Translations under genes and position numbers: made by a program
From: Primulina eburnea
Taxonomy: Eukaryota; Streptophyta; Magnoliopsida; Lamiales; Gesneriaceae
NCBI RefSeq assembly: GCF_022965805.1
Contig: NC_133101.1
Coordinates: 8,841,069 to 8,905,068 of the forward strand
Direction: 5' to 3'
Length of the DNA stretch: 64,000 nucleotides
The notes under the pieces: generated by a model
Seen by the model: the letters and a program-made list of their open reading frames with translations, nothing else
Told to the model about the DNA's origin: nothing
Databases searched by the model: none
Part shown: positions 20,186 to 33,048 of the stretch, one piece after another
Layout: the number at the start of each line of letters is the position of its first letter
Position numbering within the stretch: position 1 is the stretch's first letter

Positions 20186-22053
20186 TTTAAAAAAAAAATA
20201 TGTGACTTGTTTTAGTTTTTTAAAAAATAATAATAATTCACGTCTTAAATATTTTAGAAAATACACTCTCCTATTCAGTCAAGTTTTCTGAAGATATTAA
20301 CTACAATAACGTCAGGCTAATTTAATTGTCTAAGCTAAATTCAAAAATGTATTACTACTTAATCAAGTCATGCCCTCTTAAAAGAGGTTACTTGATTAAA
20401 AAAAATTAAATGTAGTCAGACCCTTTGAGAGAGCATTTGTGGGACCCGGACGCTAATCATCTTCTTAATCATCTTTGGGATTTAATTATCAATTAAGATA
20501 AACAATGTCTAAATTTTTTTTAAAAAAAAATAAAAGTGCGAAACGTAATGGAATTTAACTAATATACATCTCAGTATAAAAATACAATAATATACAACAA
20601 TTATTCAAACTAGTCTAAGGTTCAACTACTAAATTTCAAGTATTAAACCAAATCTACATCCAAGTCCGGAATCACCACTTTGATCTCGATCTCTCATCAT
20701 CCTCTTAACCCTGATCCTGCCCCACCTGTTGTCATGCACACATACAAACAAGACAACAGCCGGATAACTCTGGTGAGAATAAATCCTAGTATAAACAATG
20801 TATACATGCAATTAACTGAATTAACATAAAAGCATTAATTATATCTTCTCACATGTATCATAATCGAACAACATGTATCAATGTTAATCTGTAAATAAAA
20901 CATGAATGATAATCTACGAAACATAAATCAATACGGATCTGTAAATCAAATTCTAGTCTCAATATCTAAGACTCGACTCACCTCTCATTCTACTCTAGGG
21001 ATCCCGGTGAATAAGAACGTAACAAGTCTCCCACCTACTACTACCAGTCGCGGTGGCGGTACGTTCTTATTTCTGGACTTTGGTCTAGCTGTATCGAATA
21101 ATCTACAATAAGAACAATATATGTATCTTAAGCATATCGATACACCAAACGTCCAGTGCCTTGGCGTATCTACCAAGACTAAGCCTAGTCTGATAATGTG
21201 CAATGGGTCAGTGACTATACTGTCAAAATCTAACCCCTCTGTCAGTGACTCTTACTCAATAGCTCTCTGCTTTCTACTTCTAACTCAATAGAATAAACAT
21301 AATCATTAAAACACAAAAGTATGAAAGCAATACCATACAAGTATGTGGTTTAGGGAAACTCGAATAGAATCTAACTCGAGTCGATCTCCCAGTTAACATT
21401 GATTTATACATTTCTCTTCTCGGTCTGATGAAGACGAAGTCTCGTATCCCAATCTGTCCATATCAAATCTGACAATGACGATCGCATAAATACAATATCA
21501 GTATATAACTCAGTTCAATATCTGTTCTGATCGATACTCAAATCAAACACAATCTGATTAATGTCAATAACATAACCATACAATCTCAATCAATACTGAA
21601 TCTGATCAATATCAATCAACTGATGTTTCGACTGCATAATAATACGGTCTCAATAATCCCGTCACTTCAACATCACAGATATAATACCAGAATTCATAAT
21701 CAATACCATTACAGTTCATACTCTGAACAATAACACAACTCTGATATAGAATCTCAATCAAATCTACTCCGAAAATCATAACAATTTCATAAACAGTCTA
21801 TTCTTTAGTCTGACTTCAGTTATAGAATGCCTATTGTAGCAGAAACATCATATCTGATTCGTATTCAATTCTGACAATATCATAAATTCAATTCATGTCT
21901 AAACATAACAAAACTTACGTCCAGTTGTAGCCTGCGTTGATAGGAACACAGTACTGAAGTCGGATTTAAAATCAGACGGCCGGATTGTTCAAAATCTCCA
22001 AATCTTCCCTCGGTTTCCTTTTTTCCTTTCTCTTTCTTATTTCTGAAGGAAGG

Positions 22054-22058
<5 letters not shown>

Positions 22059-22125
<67 letters not shown>
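22059..22125. repeat. (TA)n microsatellite inside the solo LTR
   Basis: About 33 uninterrupted TA units, likely to be length-variable. Confidence 0.95.
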
Positions 22126-22126
<1 letters not shown>

Positions 22127-22166
22127 GTCGCACAATTAAGGCCAAATGGCTTGTCCTTGTTCTGCA

Positions 22167-22365
22167 TGTCGCGCGCATATGCGCGCACAAAGTCGCGCAT
22201 ATGCGCCGATAGTTCTGCCCGGCACCTTCCGCAATTATCTTCTCGCGCATATGCGCGCTTCATCTCGCGCATATGCACCAAAGTTTCTGGACGGGTCGCG
22301 CATATGCGCGCCTTATCTCGCGCATGTGCGCCGATGCTTCTGTAATTTTCGCGCATGTGCGCGGG
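22167..22365. repeat. Cluster of CGCGCATATGCGCG palindromes
   Basis: At least seven copies of TCGCGCATATGCGC or its CATGTG variant within 200 bp, spaced 22-50 bases apart by unrelated sequence. Each is a self-complementary, CpG-rich site in an otherwise AT-rich LTR. Confidence 0.9.
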
Positions 22366-22506
22366 GACTCTTCTTGTACTTCATGTCAAATCTTCTTTTA
22401 GTTCTCCCGGTCTAATCCGTTCCGTCTATAATCATCTTAATTAATAAATAAATCATTTTAGATTAATCACAGATTACATTAATAACATCTCGGGCCTTAC
22501 AACATT

Positions 22507-23048
22507 ACACAAATATTTATTAAAAAATATTTTTTTGTGACGCGGTCAAATATTTATTAATATATATATTCTTAAAATTATTATGCGATTTTTATTATTA
22601 CTGTTTGTGTAGATCTTCAAATTATTATTTACATTAATAGATAGAATAATTACATTATTCGATTTTATTTATACTATCAAGCTAAATTATTTTATTTTAT
22701 TTATATTGTCAGTACTTGTTTTTTTATTTTTTCATGCAAGTAAAATTTTATTATAAAAATTTCAATTGAGTTATATACATAAATATTTATTATTAAAATA
22801 AATTTGTATTTCCAAAACTCTTAATAGTGAATATATTATTTTTAGTATATTTGTTATTTATAAAAATTGTTTTACTTATAGTTAATGTTTATATATTATA
22901 ATTGTTTTGATAATTGATGTTATAGTTTTTTAATATAATATTGTGATAGATAATAAAATATTGTTCTTGTTATTAATTATAAGATGTCATTACATGCTGA
23001 ACATGTTGATGATATTGTTCTTTATCAGCAACAAACAAATTTATATAG
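22507..23048. other. AT-rich spacer
   Basis: No gene or recognisable element. Confidence 0.4.
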
Positions 23049-23401
23049 TGTTGTATGTGCAATAATTATTCCGTCTGGGTAGAGCGATCAAACTATGACG
23101 ATTAGGCTGTTATGCGGTTTAAAATATGTGAGTTGCATAATTACCACCAGTTATAGCTTTTGGTAAAGCGGCAAACGCTCGGTCTTATAATTGATATTAG
23201 AGCCAAAGTTATGGGTTCGATTATCATCGATTGCAAGGATTGCAATTATTGGGAGGAAAATTGTTGAGGTGCAATAATTGTGCATGCTGGGTAGAACGAT
23301 TGAACCATGACGCTTGGGCTGCTATGACGTTTAAAAGATTTGAGTTGCACCGTTACCATCAGCTATAAATTTTGTTAAAGCGACAAGTGCTCAGTCTTAC
23401 A
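23049..23401 (+). mobile_element. TRIM element, diverged copy
   Basis: LTR-like direct repeats 23049-23189 and 23262-23401 start TGTTG. The primer-site relic TTGATATTAGAGCC follows the first, and a polypurine tract (TTGGGAGGAAAA) precedes the second. Same family as 19167-19516. No target duplication is evident. Confidence 0.8.
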
Positions 23402-23429
23402 TCTATTTTATTACACCTAACAATTTGGA

Positions 23430-23740
23430 TAACACCATAAGAGTGCGTCGATCAGATAATTTAATTTGGAAATTAAGAAAAAATGATATACTACACCACG
23501 TGTTTGGTTATGTCTACGTGAAACGTCCTCTTACGACATCCTTTGTTGTGGTGATTGTATTTACGATAATCATTTGATAATTGTTTTGTGGAAAAGATGG
23601 CACCCAGAAACTCATGATTTTTATCTTCGAGTTGGCGAGATAACAATCATGCTATAAGATGTCGCGTTAATTTGAGAGCTTGATGTTGACGGTGACCCTA
23701 TCATCAAGATTGATGTATCCCGCAAGTTTACTATATGGCA
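23430..23740 (+). pseudogene. Plant mobile domain (MAIN/MAIL-like) fragment, decayed
   Basis: Conceptual translation from about 23570 gives RWHPETHDFYLRVGEITI, then ML-stop-DVALI-stop-ELDVDGDP. This matches the plant mobile domain signature (RWxPETHxFxL...GExTITLxDVxxLxGLxxDG) of MAIN/MAIL proteins and of many Mutator/gypsy-captured copies. Two codons have become stops (CAA to TAA, TGG to TGA), and the upstream half is recognisable only across frameshifts. It is a fragment of perhaps 100 residues, probably transposon-derived. Confidence 0.7.
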
Positions 23741-25788
23741 AGTCATAAAAATTAAAAAAAGTTGATAATAAAATTTTTAAATTACCTTTGCTTATTGAAT
23801 ATCATAATAACAAATACTAAAATTCTGATAATAATGATGATGATGATAAATTAGTTTGATGATACTATTACCATTAATAATAATAATACTAATTTGTATT
23901 TAAAAATTTAATAATAATGATGATGATAAATATCATACTAAATAGGCAAAACAAATTAATAATAATACTATTTGTTTGACATAATATTACATAAAACACA
24001 ACAGAAATAATAATAAAATGAATTTTGTATTTAATAATTAAGAACAAAAATAACAATATTTATAATTATAAATTTTATATTATTTGTGTAAAATAAATTA
24101 ATGTAATACTACTTCTTTTATATAATATCAATAAAATAAAGCAACAATAATAATTATAATTATCAGTATTATTATTTTAAAATAAAAATCGATTTCTTAT
24201 TTATATCTTATAAGTTAATAATAATACAAATAATAATAAAATAGTAATTTTTATAAAAATAAGTTTTGATATTTTGCAATAAAATAAAATAATAATAAAA
24301 TAAATTAATTATAATACTTATTTTCATTTAATAAGTTGAGAAGAAAAATAACAGTATTTATAATAATAAATTTTATATTATTTGTGTAAAATAAATTAAT
24401 TGTAATACTTGTATTCTATTAGTTAATAATAATACAAATAATAATAAAATAATAATTTTTATAACAATAAGTTTGATACTACGCATATGAAATAAAATAA
24501 TAATAATAATAATATTGATTTTTTTACATAGTATATGCATAATATAAAATAACAATAACAACAACTTAATTTCGAAATAATCGAAGAGGAGTAGGGATTA
24601 TAATAATACATTGAAGCATAATTTACTATTTTAATCATAAAATTGACATGTAACATAATAATTAAATCAAAAAAATTATGTTCAATGAATAAATTCACAT
24701 AATTTAAATTAATACTTACATCAAATAGAAGTTCAAAATCAAAATAGAAGTTCAAAATCAAAATTTTAGCTGCAAAAATATAACCACAAATAAATAAATT
24801 ATCAGTTTCAATCAAACTTGAAAGACAAACTTAATTTAAAGTATAAATACATCACATGTTGAAGTGGAATCCGATATTGAGCTACTCCAACAATTAAATA
24901 TATTGTACTTGCTCGAACACTAAAAAATGTATGGTTGTTTTTTTCAACATTTCAATCAGCATATCACTCTTAAAATTCACACCGAAACAATGCGAACAAT
25001 ATTAAAAAAAACGAATGACATATTTCAAAATTTATATCAAGATGAACGAAGAATGATGAAATGATGACAAATGTTCAATCTAGATGTTCATCAATTATAT
25101 AAGTAAATTTTCAATATTTGGTAAAAAAAAAAACACGTCATTTAGCTAGGCGTGATAATCAGTTAAAAAGAGAACATGCCATTTCACAGGACGTGATCTG
25201 TGCGTGAGACATCACATCACTCTGTCACGACAATTTTAAGTAATTTTTTTAATAATTTAGGGAGTAAAGTCGTTTCTAAAGGCGTGCAAGTTGCAACATA
25301 GGAGAGGAGGTTCATATTTAAAAAATAAATAAATAAAATAAACTCACCAATAAAATAATGTATTCTCTATCAGGTGGGATTTATGGGAATGTGGAAATTT
25401 CGCTCGGTATGTGAAATTATAAAAAAAAAAAATTAAGAAATATTTTAAATAGTTTTTCCTCTAAAGTTACATTAAACCTACTTTTCAAAATATCCTTATT
25501 TGTATGTTAAAAAATATAATAAAATAAAAACTCACATTTGAAATATACCAGGAAAGAATTGCTCCAATATAATTAACCTTTAACGCTAAAGTCTATAATG
25601 GTTAAAAAATTATATTTATTTTTAATTGTATGTATGTGTATCATAATTCATACACAAGCATGTGCCAAATTTATTACACATATATAAAGTTCAGCTGACG
25701 TTAAATCGAATACGGAGTTTGAGTGGCCATAACATCAAGAAAGCCCATGGTTTGAGCCCAGAGTGATTTGGATAAGAAATCACGTTTG
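23741..25788. other. AT-rich DNA with ATAATAATA runs
   Basis: From about 23820 to 24560 the sequence is dominated by short ATA/AAT runs. The frames here are simple Ile/Leu/Phe-rich products of composition. No gene seen. Confidence 0.5.
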
Positions 25789-26214
25789 ACAAAACTAGGA
25801 TAGTAAATAAATCAAATCGATTCGCGAGTTTTTTTGAGTCAGCTCAAAAAAAAAAAAAAAATTTGATTTGTACAAACTTATCGAATTTGAACCGAACTCG
25901 AACATGTTCAAATTATTTTTTTTTGATAGTTTGCGAGCGGATCTTAATATTTTATTAATATAATTTAGTTATATATTAAATAAATTAATTTCGATCATTT
26001 GGAGTGCTTATTTTCGAGCAATTATTCGAATAGTTCGTGAATATGTTTGAATATTTCGAGTCGAACTCGAACTTTAATTTGAAATGAATTTGGGCCAAAA
26101 GTTTTAGAATTTCCGAACTTTGAAGTAAGCTCGAACTCGAATAGAACTAATTCGAGCTGAGATCGAGCCTTCAAAATTTCGTGATATTCTAGTCGATTTG
26201 GTTCGATTACACCT
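25789..26214. mobile_element. Possible hAT-like non-autonomous element
   Basis: The right end, read inward on the minus strand, is TAGAGGTGTAATCGAACC, a hAT-style end. The left end TAGGATAGTAAATAAATC followed by AAATCGATTCG is an imperfect partner. The interior is filled with TCGAACTCGAA-type motifs. No clean 8-bp duplication, so the boundaries are tentative. Confidence 0.4.
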
Positions 26215-26519
26215 CTAGTTAAAAACTTATATCATCATCAAATATATTTGGAGAGTGTTACTTTCATAAAATAAAGTTTGACCTTTGACCTAGTTTTTTA
26301 AAACTGGATCGATCGATTCTATCAGAAATCAACCATTGGTTCAGTTTGATTTACTATGCAAATCGATTTAATAGTCTTACCAATTTTTAAATTTCTTTAA
26401 AATTTTATTTTTTTTCAGCATTTAACTATTTATATATATTTTTTAAAAAATTATTTCTTATATTAATTTTTTTAAATTAATTATATATATAGTTATTTAG
26501 ATTTTGAAGTTTGTTACAA

Positions 26520-26682
26520 GTCAAAAACTTGTGTGAGACGGTCTCACGAGTCGTATTTTATGAGACAGATCTCTTATTTGGGTCATCCATGAAAACGTAT
26601 TACTTTTATGCTAAAAGTATTACTTTTTATTGTGAATATGTTAGGGTTGACCCATCGAAACCGTCTCACAAGAGACTCGTTC
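26520..26682 (+). mobile_element. 182-bp MITE-like repeat, copy with short deletion
   Basis: Flanks TTGTTACAA (26511-26519) and TTCTTACAA (26683-26691) agree at 8 of 9 bases. About 20 bases are missing near the right-hand palindrome. Confidence 0.8.
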
Positions 26683-26691
26683 TTCTTACAA

Positions 26692-29275
26692 ATATTTTTT
26701 AGTAGTATTATATCTTATTTTGATTTATTTCTTGTTTAAAAAATTATAAATATAATTATATTTGATTATATGTATATTGTTTCGATTTTAAACTTGATAA
26801 ATATACTTTTTTATTATTTATAACCATATTGACTTTTTTTAAAATTTAAAATATATTATCTATTATATTATATTATTATTTAATATAATATAATAATATT
26901 CTGGTATGATCGATTGAACTGTTTTTATAAGATAAATAAATTCAGTCCTCGATTCTATTGTGAAATATTGGTTGACAAATATCATTTGGTTAAATTTCCC
27001 GATTAATAAAGAAGATTATTCGTTGCTCAATTTGCATTTCAAATAGTCTATGTATAAAGAGTTGATTAAAACTATATAATTTACCTATCTTTCATTATTT
27101 AACAAAATCAAGTGGCTCTCTTATAATAAACCAAATTTAGTATATTTAATTGGTATTCCAAAAATCAGCCTTCAAAATAAGAAATATAATAAATAAATAA
27201 ATTGTTCATATGGTAATTTTCTACATTTTTTAAACCTATTCCCAACTTCCATTTCTTCTCATTGCTTCCAACCCTATACTATACATTCACTAGTCTTAAT
27301 TACCATTAATTTTTTCTTACAACTTTTTATACATTTCATACACTCATAAATGGTTGGTACGTAAATTTTAATCACTCATATTACATATATTATATATCCA
27401 AATATTTCGATTATTTCATGTCTCGAATCAAATATGCAAGCCTTTTGGCCCTTGACTGTTTTAAAAAAAAATATATGAAATTTTTTTATTATCACATACT
27501 CGATTAGACACCAATCATATTCTAAAATTTAAATAGTTTGAAAGGTGTTTATCACCAAAAAAATCCATTAATGAAACAAATGTAGAAAAGGGAAGATAAA
27601 AAGAACATTAATTATTTAATCTCCCTCATGAAATAATGACAACTTGTGTTTAATTTATTATATGATGTATTGATATGTTTAAGTATATATAATATATGCT
27701 ATTGCATAATAAAAACTATATAAGTTAGAAGTAATTTTTGTGTATATCCCATTAATATCTAATTTTCCAATAATTATTTGAAAAATATATACTCGATGCA
27801 TCACTCGAAAACTTCCAAATTTGTGAGTCAATATCCCTTTAAATGCAAGCAAAAGGCAGCCATCTACCAAAGCAAAAAGGATAGCCTTCATTGATTTTTA
27901 CTTTTAATCTCTCAACCACATTTAGAGGTTGGAATACAAATTGTTGGTGAAAATGAGATTTCCACATCTCACCAATCTTAATTCTTTTTATTTTAAACGG
28001 GAATCTTTATTTCAAATTACAATACTATATATACACACATATATATATATATGTATATATATGTGTATATATGTATATATATGTGTATATGTATAGGCGA
28101 CTTTACCATGATACATTGAAATTATATATATCAACTGCTCTGACCAGCAGGATAATCGTTCTTTCCAAAAAAAAAATTAGATTATATGTCGATATATATA
28201 TATATTATTATTATTATTATAAAAATAATTCTTTTCACCAAAAATTTTGAATTATTTAATATATCTTCATTTTGTTAGCGTTATATAATTAAAAAAATAT
28301 TTCATTCAAAAATTTAAATTGATGGAGTAGATAGGAGAGTAAATTGAGGTATTAAAGAATTTTATTACAACGCTCATTATGTACTAAATGTTTGATGTAT
28401 CATAAAAACTCTTATAATACCTTGTATGGATCAATTTTGTAAGATGAATATTTGATCTGACACAATATATGAAAAAATATTATTTTTTTATGTCAAAAGT
28501 ATCAATTATTTTTCAATATAATTACAGACCGAGTCAACTCATCTCATAGAAATAGAACCCCGATACCATCTCAATTATCACAGTAGACCTAATCTATATA
28601 TATATATTATTATAAATTTGACTATTTGAATGATACCTCGAACTCCAGGACACTTTTAACATGATAAATCGAATTGTGCGCAACCCAAAATTTGTACCTC
28701 GATCTTTGAAATTGCAGTGTAAGTTACATTTGTTTTTGTTGAATAAAAAATATGACAATCAAATTAAATGAGAAACTTAAATAGACAATTATTACATCTT
28801 TGTCATTACATGTAATAATAAAAAAAGTACTTAAATAGACAAATAAAGAAGCATAGTTGGGATGTCAAATAAAATTAAATCTCTATTAAATAGAATATGG
28901 TATCTTTTTATTGGTATTTATTGCCTATGGTTTTATTTGTTATATTAAATTAAAATATTGAAATAGAGATGTATGTATAATATCCGATAAAGTTAGATTA
29001 ATATAGATGATAAAACATGTATAATACACACATGAAATTCTTGCTCAAGTTCGAAATTCAATTATATAGTTGTTCAATTACTCAAGTTTAAGTTATAATT
29101 TTTGACAATAGATTAACGAAACTCCTTGCGATCAGTCGTTAAAATATCTAAGATATTCTTTGGCGTGAACTGTAAGACATTAATTGATTATATATTCTTG
29201 ATTAATCTGATTTTTGGTTCAAGTTCTACAAATAATTAGAATCGTAATTTATCGTGTTTTCCATATATATTATTA
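26692..29275. other. AT-rich intergenic DNA
   Basis: No gene seen. Contains a TA/TG microsatellite (about 28027-28097) and an old plus-strand copy of the 182-bp repeat (about 28425-28590). Confidence 0.5.
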
Positions 29276-29647
29276 GAGTAGGTGTTTTGTGAGACGGTCT
29301 CACGAATCTTTATCTGTGAGACGGGTCAACCCTACCAATATTCACAATAAAAAGTAGGTAAAAACTTGTGTGAGACGGTCTCACGGGTCGTATTTGTGAG
29401 ACGGATCTCTTATTTGGGTTATCAATGAAAAATATTACTTTTTATGCTAAGAGTATTACTTTTTATTGTGAATATGGGTAGAGTTGACCCGTCTCACAGA
29501 TTAAGATCTGTGAGACGGTCTCACATGAGATCCATTCTAAAAATTAATACTATTAGCATTAAAAGTAATTTTTTTCATGAATGACCCAAATAAGAAATTT
29601 GTCTCACAAAATACGACCCGTGAGATCGTCTCATGCAAATTTTTGTA
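29276..29647 (-). mobile_element. 182-bp repeat split by a second copy (nested)
   Basis: A minus-strand copy (29276-29356 plus 29547-29647) with flanks ATATTATTA and ATATTGTTA (8 of 9). A plus-strand copy (29357-29537) is inserted in its middle, with its own duplication TAAAAAGTA / TAAAAATTA (29348-29356 and 29538-29546) taken from the host copy. Confidence 0.9.
29357..29537 (+). mobile_element. 182-bp repeat, inner nested copy
   Basis: 181 bp, starts GGTAAAAAC and ends CATTC, inserted in the older copy around it. This proves that the unit moves as one piece with these exact borders. Confidence 0.9.
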
Positions 29648-30194
29648 ATATTGTTACATCATATCTAAATATTAAAAAAAAATCAACGAGACTCGTTGCG
29701 ATCAGTCGTTTGACACATGTCGATGTCTAATTGGCCGATCCCAACTATACACAAGACTCAAAGAATCAGCTACCCCTCGTGAAAAGGATAAATACCGACG
29801 GCAAATTTGCGAAAGGCAGCAGTTACTACTACTACTGCTCATTCAATACACACAGTAGTACATGCCACTTTCTCCACAAAAACACACACGCTTTTCTCTA
29901 TCAGCCCTTTAATTTTCTTTACTCCTCCTCACATGTTCTTCCCTTTATAGAGCAAACATTGCTCACATTTTCTTGGAAAAGGCCCTTTGTATTCTGTGTT
30001 TCAAGAAATGGGTTTCGGAGATTACAAGACATGAATAGAGGACTCTGGGTAATTTGCAGGTTTGGTCGTGTCATATTTTTATAAGTTTCATTATTATTGT
30101 TATTATTAATTTATTATCGTTCTTTACTGGTGGGATGTTTCAAAATCTTATTTTTTTATTTCATTTTGAAGGTGTATGATAATTTGGGCTGAAA
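29648..30194 (+). promoter_or_regulatory. Promoter and 5' leader of the IQD gene
   Basis: From about 29820 the sequence turns CT/CA-rich like a plant leader. A short upstream frame (ATG 30008 to TGA 30034, MGFGDYKT) precedes the main ATG. A leader intron is plausible from GTAATTTGC (about 30049) to the acceptor TTGAAG near 30171, which would put the main ATG just inside the second exon. Transcription start not determined. Confidence 0.45.
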
Positions 30195-33048
30195 ATGGGG
30201 AAGAAAGGAAGCGGGTGGCTTTGGACGGTGAAGAAAGTTTTTAAGCAATCTCCCAGTAGAGATTTGCCCGACAAGAAGGTTTGATCATTGTTTAGTAGAT
30301 TTGATTTTTTGTAAATTTTATATCCAATTACATGCACGACAATCAATACAGAATTTGGTTTTATTGAGAGGTGAAACTTATGATTTTTCACAAGTTATGC
30401 ATGAGCAGTATGATCTACTGCGGCTGACCATTGTAACACAAGAGGTTATAAAGATAAAATGAAAATTCTTGAAATTTTACGTGCAGTCAAATTGAATGTT
30501 CAATGTTTAGGCCCGTTTCTATTTGGACACATTTTAGATTATACCCATAGTGATTGATTGATTTTTATTTTTTATGATATGGAAGCACATTAATTTCATG
30601 AAATTTGATCATTTATATGGTCCCCTATCATTATGGACTGAAGAAAAAGCAGCAGGGGATCATGCCCTGTTGCTTTCTTTCCAACCATGCTATTCTACAT
30701 CAGATCACATTGATAATCATGTGCTGTTGTGCTGTTTGTTGATCGATCCCTTTTCGTATGATACAAAATATTTGATGTGGTTTAAGTATATTATTAATGT
30801 AACACTTATTTTATCTCTAGAAATCTGATAATTAGACGGTGTTTCGTTCGTCATTTCTTGGTTTTTCATGAGGAAAATGGCAGTGCCAAGACTGATGTCA
30901 ATGATCTTGAATAATTTTTATGTCCTGGTTTTGGTTGGATCAGAGAAATATGAATGCATGCACATTAATTAATTTTGTCACACAGGGTTAATTTTGTTGC
31001 TGGATTTAATTTTGCTGACTTACTACTTATTAGGCCCAAGAAAGTGCTGAATGTAACATGTTTTTTGTGAACTCTGGACAACTTTTCAGGTCGGTAATGA
31101 AGAAAAATGGCAGTATGAAGCACCAGAGGTTGTGTCTCTCGAGCATTTCCCTGCAGAAAGTTCTCCAGACAAGACAAATGGGGGGAGCGATCACTCGTCT
31201 CCAGTGGTTGAGGATCAAGATCGTGCTATAGCCGTGGCTGCCGCAACTGCAGCAGCGGCTGAGGCAGCTGTTGCAGCAGCTCAGGCAGCTGCTAAAGTTG
31301 TTAGATTAGCTGGTTATGGCCGCAAGTCTAAGGAAGAAAGGGCTGCAATTCTCATACAATCTTATTACAGAGGATGTCTGGTAAGTTTATCTGATCCATT
31401 TTACCCCCAGCAGCATAGAAATAACATTTCTATATCTATCATGGTGATAATTGGTCACAACGACACCATTAATTGAAAGATCTTACTCATTCTTAGTAGA
31501 AAAATCATCCATCCCTATTTCCAAAAGTTCTATAAAGCTCAACTATTTCCAATATTTTTTTACTTATATTCAACTTTTAGGCAAGACGGGCATTGCGTGC
31601 TTTAAAGGGCTTGGTGAGGCTTCAAGCTCTAGTGAGGGGTCACAATGTACGTAAGCAAGCACAGATGACGATGCGATGTATGCAAGCTCTTGTACGGGTC
31701 CAGGCACGAGTCCGAGCTAATAGACTTCAATTAGTCCAGGAAAAGCTTCAATCCAAGCTCGAAAAAGAAGGTAGGCTTAAATCTGGTGGAGATCATCTCA
31801 TGAAGAAAAGGAATCAAATAGAGAAGTTTGAAAATGGACAATGGGATAAGATGAACCAGAGTATGAGTAAAATAAGGGAAAGTTCTTCAAGAAAATTGCC
31901 TGATCTTGAAATGAGAAGGGAAAGGGCTCTAGCTTATGCTCTTGCTTACCAGGTTTGAAAAATTTTATGCATTGGTTAGTCTTCTTTTAATTGTGTTAAA
32001 GCTAAATCTTGCTCTATCATTGGCAAGAATCTTGATTTTTTTATTGCATTTTATTTTATTGGTTGTGACCAAGTTAGCGGTTAAACTAGATCGACATCCC
32101 TAAACTTTGGTCCAGTTACACACACTAGACATGCACACCCTTTTTGGTTAGGATCGTTACAGTGACAAATGATGAAGTTTGGTTAATGTCGTGAGGCCAT
32201 CTCCAGTGAATGTGCGGCATAGTTATGAAAATCGCCTAGACCTCTAGCTTGCTTTATTCCTTTCTAACAGGCTGTGCTGTGGACGTGCACCTAACAACTA
32301 TGTATAGCCTTAGAAAGACAAGTGTAAAGGGGTGTTTGCTATTTATCCTAACTAAGCTAATAATGCGCTATAACAAGCATGACATGTTTATTTATTTTGA
32401 ACTTGTACTAACATTTGGCCTTACTATGTGACCCTGCAGCAAAACGAGCACTTGCTGCTACAATCCCCCGTGAACGGGGACAGAACCAAACTTTATGAAC
32501 ACCGAACGAACAAGCCACCGTGGGGTTGGAACATGCTCGAGCAGTGGATGGCGACTCAGCCCTACTATCCCCGGCATAAGTTGGAGCGTGGCACCATCAT
32601 AGATGACATGTCTGAGAAAACAGTTGAAATGGATTATGTTACACAATTGGGCCTGGAAAATATGAACATGGGCCAATTTAGGGGAGATTCAATTGAATCG
32701 AGCCCATATAGAGGCCGACAACCACGACGGTTGAGCTCCGATGATGTGCCTAGCTACATGGCCCCAACTCAGTCTGTCAAAGCAAGAATCCGTAACCAAG
32801 GCCTGGTTAAGCAAAGAAGTCCGCCAACGGCTCAATGGAACTCATCCACGAGAACCGGAAACGGTTTTGGGCTGGGTTATGAGACATCAAGTTCGGGCGG
32901 AGGAACGACATATCAGGCCTCGAGAAGCCCAAATCCAAAAGATAATAATACTCATGGGCCCGGTAAGTGGACCCGTAGCCCAGAATCAAGTAGTGAGGAG
33001 AGGGCCTTGGTTAGTGCCATGCATGGTTGGAGACGTAGTTTTGCCTAA
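30195..33048 (+). CDS. IQ67-domain (IQD) calmodulin-binding protein
   Basis: IQD proteins bind calmodulin and scaffold microtubule or membrane signalling. Exons: 30195-30278, 31090-31380, 31581-31952, 32440-33048; all introns GT-AG and phase 0; 451 residues. The basic N-terminus [16 protein letters not shown] is typical. An Ala-rich helix (residues about 65-95) precedes the IQ67 region: [15 protein letters not shown] (first IQ), [16 protein letters not shown] (second) and [13 protein letters not shown] (third), about residues 114-174. The second intron splits the first IQ motif at phase 0, a hallmark of this family. The Ser/Pro/Arg-rich tail ends in [17 protein letters not shown] 30195 is chosen because it starts the conserved MGKK. 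Intact. Confidence 0.93.

Larger units (their letters stand above)
20438..22501. mobile_element. Solo LTR, about 2.06 kb, Ty3-gypsy-like
   Basis: Begins TGTGGGACCCGG and ends CGGGCCTTACA, so both strands have TG...CA ends. The flanks GCATT (20433-20437) and ACATT (22502-22506) agree at 4 of 5 bases. No primer site, polypurine tract or coding sequence lies inside, so it is a solo LTR left after recombination. It contains a long TA run and a cluster of CGCGCATATGCGCG palindromes. The minus-strand start TGTAAGGCCCGAG recalls plant Ty3-gypsy LTRs; orientation is not certain. Confidence 0.75.

Noticed and set aside
22167..22365. CRISPR-like array
   Set aside because: The palindromes have irregular spacing and sit in a plant LTR; no cas genes are possible here.
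22146..22415. Frames rich in RAYA/HMRA repeats
   Set aside because: They are translations of the CGCGCATATGCGC palindromes in a solo LTR.
24459..24815. 118-residue hydrophobic frame
   Set aside because: Ile/Leu/Phe/Tyr-rich composition follows from AATAATA runs. No start context, introns or conserved motif.
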